The notes below the pieces were generated by a model. The model saw only the letters and a program-made list of their open reading frames with translations. It was not told the DNA's origin and ran no database searches. Positions 1-6,425 of a DNA stretch of 18,830 bases are shown piece by piece; positions within the stretch are counted from its first letter, which is position 1; every line of letters starts with the position of its first letter. The DNA comes from an uncultured Collinsella sp. (lineage in GTDB: Bacteria; Actinomycetota; Coriobacteriia; Coriobacteriales; Coriobacteriaceae). The stretch is taken from NCBI GenBank assembly GCA_900545665.1, contig UQZU01000037.1, positions 1 to 18,830 on the forward strand, given 5' to 3'. The position numbers and the translations under genes are program-made.

Positions 1-38
1 CTCCGTCGTCGGCAGCGTCAGATGTGTATAAGAGACAG
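1..38 (+). other. Untrimmed Illumina Nextera adapter at the contig end (artefact)
   Basis: Bases 6-38 match the Nextera read-1 adapter exactly, ending at 20-38 with the 19-base Tn5 mosaic end AGATGTGTATAAGAGACAG. Bases 1-5 (CTCCG) would then be the end of an i5 index; from memory they match the end of Nextera index S511 (TCTCTCCG). Real genomic sequence therefore begins at about base 39. This is a library-preparation remnant, not a natural Tn5 insertion: no transposase or IS50 sequence is present and the synthetic adapter arm lies immediately outside the mosaic end. Confidence 0.97.
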
Positions 39-346
39 GGGGCGTCGGGCCCGGCGAACGCAAAGACGCGCGGGGCGATGCGGTCGCGGGCGATGCTGGC
101 CCAAGCGCAGCCGGTGAGGATGACGTTGGTCAGGATGAGCATCACAAAGGCGAGTGGCTCGTTTTGCGCGACGAGGCCAATGGCGCCCCAGACGGTCAAA
201 AAGAGCTGGAACAGGCCAAAGGCGACGCTCCAGGCGAAGGCGCCCTTGGTGACGGTGCCCGACTGAGCGCGAATGGCCTTGGCCTCGCGCAAAACAAGGT
301 AGACGGTCGCCGCAAGACCGACGAGCGAGATGGCGGCAGCGAACAT
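39..346 (-). CDS. Hypothetical multi-span membrane protein, cut by the contig end
   Basis: The minus strand reads openly from an ATG at 346 to the adapter junction, giving about 102 residues with no stop; the C-terminus is missing. A GGAG Shine-Dalgarno lies about 8 bases upstream of the ATG. The product has three hydrophobic stretches: residues about 2-19 (starting MFAAAISLVGLAATVYLVL), about 38-60 (FAWSVAFGLFQLFLTVWGAI) and about 66-87 (around LAFVMLILTNVILTG). Short charged linkers lie between them. The third is followed by a basic segment (ARDRIAPRV), consistent with a cytoplasmic side. I do not recognise the family. It is divergent from the nitroreductase, with 213 bases between the starts that must hold both promoters; I could not assign either one convincingly. 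Confidence 0.75.
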
Positions 347-559
347 GCTGAGACTCCTCACAAACTAAAACCTACGAAAGCGGGGGTTTACCCGATTGTT
401 ACCTAAATATGCGCTGCATTTGCGGGCTGCGCACAACAACCAGCCATATTAACGCGCATGTGCGGCGGTGTGGCGCAATGTGGTGGCGACCTGCGCGATA
501 ATGGACGGGAATTACACGGAAACGTAAAGGCTTCTTAAAGAAATGGCGAGGGTAGGGCG

Positions 560-1432
560 ATGAACGAGCAGGTTTGCAAGGCGGACATGGGCGGCGGCGG
601 AGCTGCGGTCGTGGATGCGTACGGCTATCCGGTCGAGACTACGGGCAATGCGGTGCTGGACACGTTGGAGCACCGTTCCTCCACGCGTGCCTTCGCGCGT
701 GATGACAACGACCGTTCCGTGGCGGTGACCGACGAGCAGCGGGCGGCGATTTTGCATGCGGCGAGTCGCGCGCCGTCGGCGGGTGCCATGATGATGTATT
801 CCATCGTAAGCATTCGCGAGCAGGCTACGCTCGACCGCCTGGCCGACCTGTGCGACCACCAGCCCATGATCGCCAAGGCGCCCTGGGCACTTATATTTGT
901 GGTCGATTATGCCAAGTGGATCGATCTGTTTGAGCACGTGGGCTGCTTTGAGCCCGAGTTTGTAGAGCGCACGGGCAAGTCGCCCCGTCGCGCGCCGGGT
1001 TTGGGCGACTTTGCCATCGCGGCGCAGGATGCCGTGATCGCCGCGCAAAACGCCGTGGTTGCCGCCGAGGCCCTGGGGCTGGGGAGCTGCTATATCGGTG
1101 ATATCGTCGAGAATGCCGAGGAAGTTGCCGAGCTGCTCGATCTGCCGCCCTATACCATGCCGCTGTCGATGCTCATCATCGGCACGCCCCGTAAGGAGCG
1201 TCCGGCGATCGCGCACCCCGTGGTGAACCTGGTGCACGAGGAGCGCTACTGCCGTGCGGATGTCGCGACCATGGACGCTCAGGTGGCCGAGATGGATGTG
1301 ATGTTCCGTCCGCACGCCCGCGAGGTGGGCGAGCGCGTGGTGGATATCTACACCCGCAAGCACACGAGTCCCTTTATGGCCGAGATGAGCCGATCCATGG
1401 AATGGTGGTTCAAAAACTGGCTTGGAAAATGA
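560..1432 (+). CDS. Nitroreductase family protein (FMN-dependent oxidoreductase)
   Basis: A 290-residue protein of the nitroreductase (NfsA/FRP-like) family. These enzymes are FMN-dependent and use NAD(P)H to reduce nitro compounds, quinones or flavins in the cytoplasm, usually as dimers. Visible motifs are HRSSTRAF (residues 38-45), the phosphate-binding arginine/serine patch of the family; APSAG and a following methionine run (residues about 71-78); and GLGSCYIGDI near residue 180, the second FMN-contact region. The C-terminal tail (RKHTSPFMAEMSRSMEWWFK) resembles the KHTS...EM.RS...W end of NfsA-type members. The ATG at 560 follows an AGGG-rich Shine-Dalgarno; an upstream ATG at 543 runs straight into a stop. 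The first 30 residues precede the core domain and are glycine-rich. The gene stands alone and is followed at once by a palindrome. The physiological substrate cannot be told. Confidence 0.9.
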   Translation: MNEQVCKADMGGGGAAVVDAYGYPVETTGNAVLDTLEHRSSTRAFARDDNDRSVAVTDEQRAAILHAASRAPSAGAMMMYSIVSIREQATLDRLADLCDHQPMIAKAPWALIFVVDYAKWIDLFEHVGCFEPEFVERTGKSPRRAPGLGDFAIAAQDAVIAAQNAVVAAEALGLGSCYIGDIVENAEEVAELLDLPPYTMPLSMLIIGTPRKERPAIAHPVVNLVHEERYCRADVATMDAQVAEMDVMFRPHAREVGERVVDIYTRKHTSPFMAEMSRSMEWWFKNWLGK

Positions 1433-1433
1433 C

Positions 1434-1468
1434 GAATGTGACAAAGGGACAATCCCTTTGTCCCATTC
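1434..1468 (+). terminator. Hairpin after the nitroreductase gene (GACAAAGGG palindrome, copy A)
   Basis: A 16-bp inverted repeat with one mismatch (arms 1434-1449 and 1453-1468) around a 3-base CAA loop starts two bases after the nitroreductase stop codon. The core GACAAAGGGA / TCCCTTTGTC recurs in the hairpins at 3921-3957 and 14796-14826. There is no long T-run, so termination is inferred from position and stem strength only. Confidence 0.6.
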
Positions 1469-1550
1469 CATATCGCGGCGGTGGCCTAAAGGCCGTATAA
1501 ATGTTTATCTAGCTGGGAAAACAGTGCCATTCAAACATGGGCCGATTACC

Positions 1551-1556
1551 TATAAT
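1551..1556 (+). promoter_or_regulatory. Probable -10 box for kup
   Basis: A perfect TATAAT lies 35 bases before the kup ATG. The matching -35 region (around 1527-1533, ATTCAA) is poor, so an activator or a weak promoter is possible. A start near 1563 would leave a leader of about 30 bases, too short for a c-di-AMP (ydaO) riboswitch, which often precedes kup genes elsewhere. Confidence 0.4.
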
Positions 1557-1591
1557 TCCTTCGAACATTAAAGTTGGGAGGAAACCGGCTT

Positions 1592-3619
1592 ATGGAACAG
1601 AAGGCCAAGGAGGCAGCCTCGCACGCTGCAATTCCTGTGAGCATCTCGGCGATGCTCGTCACGCTGGGCGTGGTGTACGGCGATATCGGCACCAGTCCTA
1701 TGTATGTAACCAAGGCGCTCGTTGCCGGCAACGGCGGCATCGGAAGCGTGACGGAGGAGTTTGTGCTTGGCGCGCTCTCCCTTGTCGTGTGGACGGTCAC
1801 GCTGCTGACGACCGTCAAGTACGTGCTCATCTCGCTGCGTGCCGACAACCACGGCGAGGGCGGCATCTTTGCCCTGTACAGCCTGGTTAAGCGCTGCGGC
1901 AAATGGCTCATCATCCCCGCCATGCTGGGCGGCGCGGCACTGCTCGCCGATGGCATCCTCACGCCCGCCGTTACCGTGACTACGGCTATCGAGGGCCTGC
2001 GCACCATTCCGGCAGTCCACGCCGTGCTCGGTGACGATCAGGGCCGCGTCGTGGCCATCACACTTGCCATCATCATTGTGCTCTTCTTGGTGCAGCGCAT
2101 CGGCACGGCCAAGATCGGCCGCGCCTTTGGCCCCATCATGACGCTGTGGTTTCTGTTCCTGGGCGGTACGGGTCTGTTCTTTGTCTTCCAGCACCCCGCG
2201 GTGCTGCTGTGCCTCAACCCGCTGCGCGGCATCGGCTTTCTGCTGAGCCCCAACAACCATGCGGGCATCATGATCTTGGGCAGCTGCTTCCTCGCCACCA
2301 CCGGTGCCGAGGCGCTCTATTCCGACATGGGCCACGTGGGCCGCGGCAACATCTACGCAACCTGGCCGTTCGTTAAGTGCTGCTTGCTGCTGTCCTATAT
2401 GGGCCAGGGCGCTTGGCTTATGAACAACGCTGCCAACCCCGAGCTCATGGGCATTGCCGACCTCAACCCGTTCTACCAGATGCTCGCCCCGGGCCTGCGC
2501 CCCTTTGCCGTCGGCCTTTCCACCGTCGCGGCCATCATTGCCTCGCAGGCGCTCATCACCGGCGCATTCTCGCTGGTGTCCGAGGCCAGTCGCCTGGACC
2601 TCATGCCGCACATGCAGGTTTTCTATCCTGCCGAGACCAAGGGCCAGCTCTATATTCCCATGGTCAACAACGTCATGCTTGTGGGCTGCGTCATCGTGGT
2701 GTTGCTGTTCCAGAGCTCGGCGCACATGGAGGCCGCTTACGGCTTGGCGATCACCCTGACCATGATGTGCACGACGTTGCTGCTCTTCTTCTACTTGCAT
2801 GTTGATCGCGGCCTTAAGGTCGCCCCGTATATCTTCGTTGCGTTCTTCCTCATGCTCGAGGGCTTCTTCTTTGTGAGCTCGCTTACCAAGTTCTTCCACG
2901 GTGGCTACTTCACCATTCTGATGGCCATGCTCATCATGGGCATCATGGTGTGCTGGTACAACGGCACGGCGGTCGAGCAGCGCCAGTTTACGCTGCTGCC
3001 GCTGCGCAGCTACCTGCCACAGCTCAAGCGCCTGCGCGACGACGACCGTTACGAGCGCCTGAGCGACAACGTCGTGTACCTGACCAAGGACACCCATACC
3101 GACTACATCGACCGCGATATCGTCTATTCGATCTTGGACAAGCATCCCAAGCGCGCCCGCGCCTGGTGGTTTGTGAATGTCGAGACCATGGACGAACCGC
3201 ACACCTTTGCCTATTCGGTCGAGACGTTCGGCACCGACTACGTGTTCCGCGTGCATCTGTACCTGGGCTACAAGATCAACCAGCGCGTCAATGCCTACCT
3301 GCGTCAGGTTGTTCAGGACCTGGCTGCCACCGGCGAGCTGCCGCCGCAGACGCATGACTACTCGGTCTACAAGGATCCGGGTAACATCGGCACGTTCAAG
3401 TTCGTCCTGATCCGTAAGCTTCTGGCGCCCGAAAGCGATGTGGAGCCCAGCGAGCGTACGGCGATCACGCTCAAGTACATCATCCGCCGTGCCGCCGGCA
3501 CGCCTGCACGCTGGTACGGCCTGGAGAACTCCAACGTGAGCTTTGAGTACGTGCCGCTGTTCACCAAGTTCAAGGCTGTGAATAAGATGCAGCGCCTGGC
3601 CCCCAACGAGCGGCCGTAG
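1592..3619 (+). CDS. kup: Kup-type potassium uptake protein
   Basis: A 675-residue member of the KUP/HAK/KT family, which imports K+ (with H+ in the E. coli protein) across the cytoplasmic membrane; E. coli Kup is 622 residues. Family signatures are clear: LGVVYGDIGTSPMY at residues 25-38 in the first span, DNHGEGGIFALYSLV in the first large loop, LLADGILTPAVTV, and GAEALYSDMGHVG. About 12 hydrophobic segments occupy roughly residues 15-465, followed by a soluble C-terminal domain of about 200 residues, as is usual. The ATG at 1592 has GGGAGGA about 10 bases upstream; the in-frame TTG at 1574 overlaps that Shine-Dalgarno and is unlikely. The gene precedes a small membrane protein and a KdpDE-like two-component system in the same direction, which supports a potassium role. 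Confidence 0.95.
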   Translation: MEQKAKEAASHAAIPVSISAMLVTLGVVYGDIGTSPMYVTKALVAGNGGIGSVTEEFVLGALSLVVWTVTLLTTVKYVLISLRADNHGEGGIFALYSLVKRCGKWLIIPAMLGGAALLADGILTPAVTVTTAIEGLRTIPAVHAVLGDDQGRVVAITLAIIIVLFLVQRIGTAKIGRAFGPIMTLWFLFLGGTGLFFVFQHPAVLLCLNPLRGIGFLLSPNNHAGIMILGSCFLATTGAEALYSDMGHVGRGNIYATWPFVKCCLLLSYMGQGAWLMNNAANPELMGIADLNPFYQMLAPGLRPFAVGLSTVAAIIASQALITGAFSLVSEASRLDLMPHMQVFYPAETKGQLYIPMVNNVMLVGCVIVVLLFQSSAHMEAAYGLAITLTMMCTTLLLFFYLHVDRGLKVAPYIFVAFFLMLEGFFFVSSLTKFFHGGYFTILMAMLIMGIMVCWYNGTAVEQRQFTLLPLRSYLPQLKRLRDDDRYERLSDNVVYLTKDTHTDYIDRDIVYSILDKHPKRARAWWFVNVETMDEPHTFAYSVETFGTDYVFRVHLYLGYKINQRVNAYLRQVVQDLAATGELPPQTHDYSVYKDPGNIGTFKFVLIRKLLAPESDVEPSERTAITLKYIIRRAAGTPARWYGLENSNVSFEYVPLFTKFKAVNKMQRLAPNERP

Positions 3620-3679
3620 ACGTCGGCAGCTACACGGAGTTAGTTTTTGATGGATAAGCATGAGGTCGGGGAGGTAAAC

Positions 3680-3874
3680 ATGGATACAAAGGCGCTCGAT
3701 GGCCGTGAGGCGGTGGTCGAAATGGTGCGTGAGGCGCGTGTCGACGCCGCCGAAGATCGGTTCCTTACGAACCGTGCCAACATGGATATGGCCGACCGCG
3801 TGATCTCGATCGTGGCACTGGTATTTGGAGCGGTGTGCGTGTGTGCCCTGCTCGCGCACGTGCTGTTTGTCTAG
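3680..3874 (+). CDS. Small single-span membrane protein between kup and the kdpDE-like pair
   Basis: Encodes 64 residues: a charged, helical N-terminal part (about 1-39, rich in E, R, D and A) followed by one hydrophobic C-terminal span (VISIVALVFGAVCVCALLA). An in-frame ATG at 3650 would add 10 residues, but the ATG at 3680 has a strong GGGGAGG about 5 bases upstream, so 3680 is preferred. It starts 60 bases after the kup stop with no terminator between, so co-transcription with kup is likely. It is larger than and unlike KdpF (about 29 residues). I do not recognise a family. Tail-anchored small proteins like this can act as transporter partners, but that role is only a guess from position. 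Confidence 0.7.
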   Translation: MDTKALDGREAVVEMVREARVDAAEDRFLTNRANMDMADRVISIVALVFGAVCVCALLAHVLFV

Positions 3875-3905
3875 CGACCGCCGGTTGCAAAGGCTATACA
3901 CTTGG

Positions 3906-3965
3906 AACCACCACAAGGGAAACCACCACAAAGGTGCCTGTCCCCTTTGTGGTGGTTTTTGTTTT
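3906..3965 (+). terminator. Strong rho-independent terminator between the small protein gene and the sensor kinase gene
   Basis: A perfect 14-bp stem (arms 3921-3934 and 3944-3957, AACCACCACAAAGG and its complement) encloses a 9-base loop and is followed by TTTTTGTTTTT. A shortened direct copy of the left arm, AACCACCACAAGG, precedes it at 3906-3918. The ACAAAGG/CCTTTGT core links it to the other dispersed hairpins here. It ends about 20 bases before the kinase start codon, so it probably limits read-through from kup into the kinase pair. Confidence 0.85.
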
Positions 3966-3986
3966 TGAGAGAGGGGCGGAACGCTG

Positions 3987-5612
3987 ATGGACGTCCGTAC
4001 GGACGGCGATATTGCCGATAGCTTTTGGTGGCGGCGCACAACGCTGACGCGCCGCACTCCTCTGTATGACGCCTGCGTGTCGGTGGGGCTGCTGGTCGCG
4101 GCGACGATTGTGGGCGCGCTGCTCGACCATCCGGGTCTCGCGCCGAGCATCATGATCGTCTATGTGTTCGCCGTTCAGCTGTGCGCATTCTTTACCTGGA
4201 GTCGCCTGTATTGCTTGCTGAGCTCGGCTGCCGCCGTGGCGCTCTACAACTTCTTGTTTGTCGACCCGCGCTACTCGCTGTCGCTTATCGACCGCGGCTA
4301 TCCCGGCATGTTCTTCATTATGTTTGTGGTCTCGCTTGTGTCGAGCTCGATTGCGTTGGCCCTGCGCCGCGCCTTGGCACAGGCTGCCGCCAGCGACCGC
4401 CGCACGCATATGGTGCTCGAGACCAACCGCATGCTGCAGCGGTGCGCCGATCAGCATCAGATCGTTCACGCCATGGCCACGCAGCTGGCGCGTCTTTCGG
4501 GCTGTCCGGTCGTGTGGTACAGCGCCGACGCCGAGGGCGATGACCTGCTGCCGCGTGCGACATACACGGCCGTGGGCGATGCCGCGCCGGTGCACGAGCT
4601 GGCGCCGCAGATGCCGCCGCGGCTCTCGGCGTCCGCCTATGTGGGAACGCCGCTCGACGCCACGTTTGGCGGCTCGGCGTTTTATGGCATCTACCTGACG
4701 GTTCGCACAGGCGACGGCTTCGCGCGCTCGGGCGACCCCGCCTCAGTGGTGGGCGTGCTGGCTATCGTTGCCGAGCCCGACGTGCTGACGCATGAGGAGC
4801 GGACACTTGCCGATGCCATCGTGAGCGAAGGCGAGCTGGCGCTCGATCGCGCCCGCGCCATGGAGGCCCGCGAGGAGGCGGCGGTGCTTGCCAAAAACGA
4901 ACAGCTGCGCGCCAACCTGCTGCGCTCCATCTCGCACGACCTGCGCACGCCGCTCACCAGTATTTCGGGCAATGCCGACGTGCTGCTCGACCAGGGCTCG
5001 ACCGGCACCGCCGTGCTCGACGCCCAAACGCGCCGCGGCCTGCTCCTGTCCATTCGCTCGGATGCGCAATGGCTCAACGCCACCGTCGAGAACCTGCTCG
5101 CCATCACCAAGCTCGAGGGCGGCGGCATGCATCTGTCGACAACGCTCGAGCTCATGGACGATATCGTGGAGGAGGCGCTGCGCCACGTGAACCCTGCCGT
5201 GCGCGAGCACGACCTTAAGGTGGTGGCGTGCGATGAGCCGGCGCTCGTCAACGTCGATGCGCGCCTGATGGTGCAGCTGGTGGTCAATCTGGTGAACAAC
5301 GCCATCACCTATACGCCCGCAGGCTCGCATATCATGATTTCGATTAGCGTCGACGATGGACGCGTGGCGTGCTCGGTGGCCGATGATGGTCCAGGCATCG
5401 CACCCGAGGATCGCGAGCGCATCTTCGAGTCGTTCTATACCGCCAACCATGGCCTGGCCGACAGCCACCGTAGTGTGGGCCTGGGGCTTTCGCTCTGCCG
5501 CTCCATTGCGCTGGCGCATGGCGGTAGCATAGAGGTTGCCGCGGCGGACCCGCACGGCTCGGTCTTTACGATTGAGCTTCCCGTCGCCGACGTTTCGTTT
5601 GATAAGGAGTAG
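3987..5612 (+). CDS. KdpD-like membrane sensor histidine kinase lacking the N-terminal KdpD/Usp region
   Basis: A 541-residue sensor kinase. Four membrane spans (residues about 29-47, 52-71, 74-92, 106-126) form a KdpD-type DUF4118 module, including YNFLFVDPRYSL (87-98), which matches the signature of the KdpD transmembrane block. A GAF-like region follows (about 140-290), then a HisKA dimerisation helix with phosphoacceptor H317 in SISHDLRTPL, and an HATPase domain with the N box (VNLVNNAITYTP), DDGPGIAPEDRERIF and GVGLGLSLCRS. Full KdpD proteins are near 890 residues and carry about 370 cytoplasmic residues (KdpD and Usp domains) before the spans; here only 28 residues precede them. The ATG at 3987 has GAGGGGCGG upstream. 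It is followed four bases later by the response regulator. A role in potassium or osmotic sensing is inferred from homology and from kup next door. Confidence 0.88.
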   Translation: MDVRTDGDIADSFWWRRTTLTRRTPLYDACVSVGLLVAATIVGALLDHPGLAPSIMIVYVFAVQLCAFFTWSRLYCLLSSAAAVALYNFLFVDPRYSLSLIDRGYPGMFFIMFVVSLVSSSIALALRRALAQAAASDRRTHMVLETNRMLQRCADQHQIVHAMATQLARLSGCPVVWYSADAEGDDLLPRATYTAVGDAAPVHELAPQMPPRLSASAYVGTPLDATFGGSAFYGIYLTVRTGDGFARSGDPASVVGVLAIVAEPDVLTHEERTLADAIVSEGELALDRARAMEAREEAAVLAKNEQLRANLLRSISHDLRTPLTSISGNADVLLDQGSTGTAVLDAQTRRGLLLSIRSDAQWLNATVENLLAITKLEGGGMHLSTTLELMDDIVEEALRHVNPAVREHDLKVVACDEPALVNVDARLMVQLVVNLVNNAITYTPAGSHIMISISVDDGRVACSVADDGPGIAPEDRERIFESFYTANHGLADSHRSVGLGLSLCRSIALAHGGSIEVAAADPHGSVFTIELPVADVSFDKE

Positions 5613-5616
5613 CGCT

Positions 5617-6330
5617 GTGCCGAACTCTGCCGTAAAACCGCTCATCTTGGTCGTTGAGGACGATCCCGCCGTCCGCAACCTTATTGTTGCCGCGCTCGAG
5701 GCGCACGGCTTGCGTCATATGGCCGTGGAGACCGCCCATGCCGCCATCGCCGCCGCCTCATCGCAGGCACCGAGCATTGTGCTGCTCGATCTGGGTCTGC
5801 CCGATATGGACGGCGTCAAGGTGGTGGAGTCGGTGCGCGCATGGTCGGGCATGCCGATTATCGTGGTCTCGGCGCGCAGCGAGGATGCGGACAAAATCCG
5901 CGCGCTCGATGCCGGTGCCGACGACTATCTGACCAAGCCGTTTTCGGTCGAGGAACTGCTTGCACGCATTCGCACGACGCTCAGGCGCCTTTCGTATGCG
6001 CAAACGGGTGGTGTTGCCTCCGAGGGCTCGTTCGATACCGGTGAGCTGCATATCGACTTTGATGCCGGCATTGCCACGATGGATGGCGAGGAGCTGCATC
6101 TGACGCCGATTGAGTACAAGCTCTTGTGCCTGCTGGCACATAACGCCGACAAGGTACTAACGCACCAGTTTATCCTGCACGAGATTTGGGGCACGGCAAC
6201 TAAGAGCGACCTGGCGAGCCTGCGCGTCTTTATGGGCACGCTGCGCAAGAAGATCGAGTCCGACCCCGCGCATCCGCGCTATATCCAGACGCACGTGGGC
6301 ATCGGTTACCGCCTGGTCACCCAAGGCTAG
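5617..6330 (+). CDS. KdpE-like OmpR-family response regulator
   Basis: A 237-residue response regulator. The receiver domain (about 8-122) has acidic residues D15/D16, phosphoacceptor D58 in LLDLGLPDMDG, switch S85 and conserved K107 in DYLTKPF. A winged-helix OmpR/PhoB DNA-binding domain (about 140-235) includes LTPIEYKLLCLL and ends RYIQTHVGIGYRLV, very like KdpE. The GTG at 5617 is chosen: AAGGAG, which overlaps the kinase stop codon, lies about 9 bases upstream, and the earlier in-frame starts lie inside the kinase gene. The two genes are separated by 4 bases and so are almost certainly translated from one message. Targets are unknown; the nearby kup is the obvious candidate, since no kdpFABC is present in the window. 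Confidence 0.9.
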   Translation: MPNSAVKPLILVVEDDPAVRNLIVAALEAHGLRHMAVETAHAAIAAASSQAPSIVLLDLGLPDMDGVKVVESVRAWSGMPIIVVSARSEDADKIRALDAGADDYLTKPFSVEELLARIRTTLRRLSYAQTGGVASEGSFDTGELHIDFDAGIATMDGEELHLTPIEYKLLCLLAHNADKVLTHQFILHEIWGTATKSDLASLRVFMGTLRKKIESDPAHPRYIQTHVGIGYRLVTQG

Positions 6331-6354
6331 ATCGCCAACCACCATCCCAATATG

Positions 6355-6421
6355 AGTTGCGGTGAAATACGGACGGAAATGGCCTATTTGGCGGCCAAAC
6401 AGTCCATATTCCACCGCAACT
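6355..6421 (-). terminator. Long hairpin between convergent kdpE-like and rlmL genes
   Basis: Two 20-base arms (6355-6374 and 6402-6421) are complementary except at two positions. Both mismatches become G-U pairs only on the minus-strand RNA, which suggests that the functional transcript is the one leaving rlmL. The 27-base interior holds a second TGGCC/GGCCA pairing. It begins 5 bases beyond the rlmL stop codon. There is no T-run after the stem on either strand, so it may be a processing or stability structure, or a dispersed repeat, rather than a classical terminator. Confidence 0.55.
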
Positions 6422-6425
6422 TTGT

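Noticed and set aside
1..38. Tn5/IS50-like mosaic end suggesting a transposon
   Set aside because: The adjoining bases are the synthetic Nextera adapter arm; this is a library artefact.
1470..1591. Possible ydaO/c-di-AMP riboswitch before kup
   Set aside because: The leader after the candidate promoter is only about 30 bases, and the upstream sequence has just a small GGCC hairpin; no riboswitch core is visible.
1568..4153. Long minus-strand open frame (861 codons) opposite kup
   Set aside because: It is antisense to clear Kup, small-protein and KdpD coding sequence, is extremely rich in His, Arg, Gln and Ala, and has no recognisable domain. This is the usual shadow frame in high-GC DNA.
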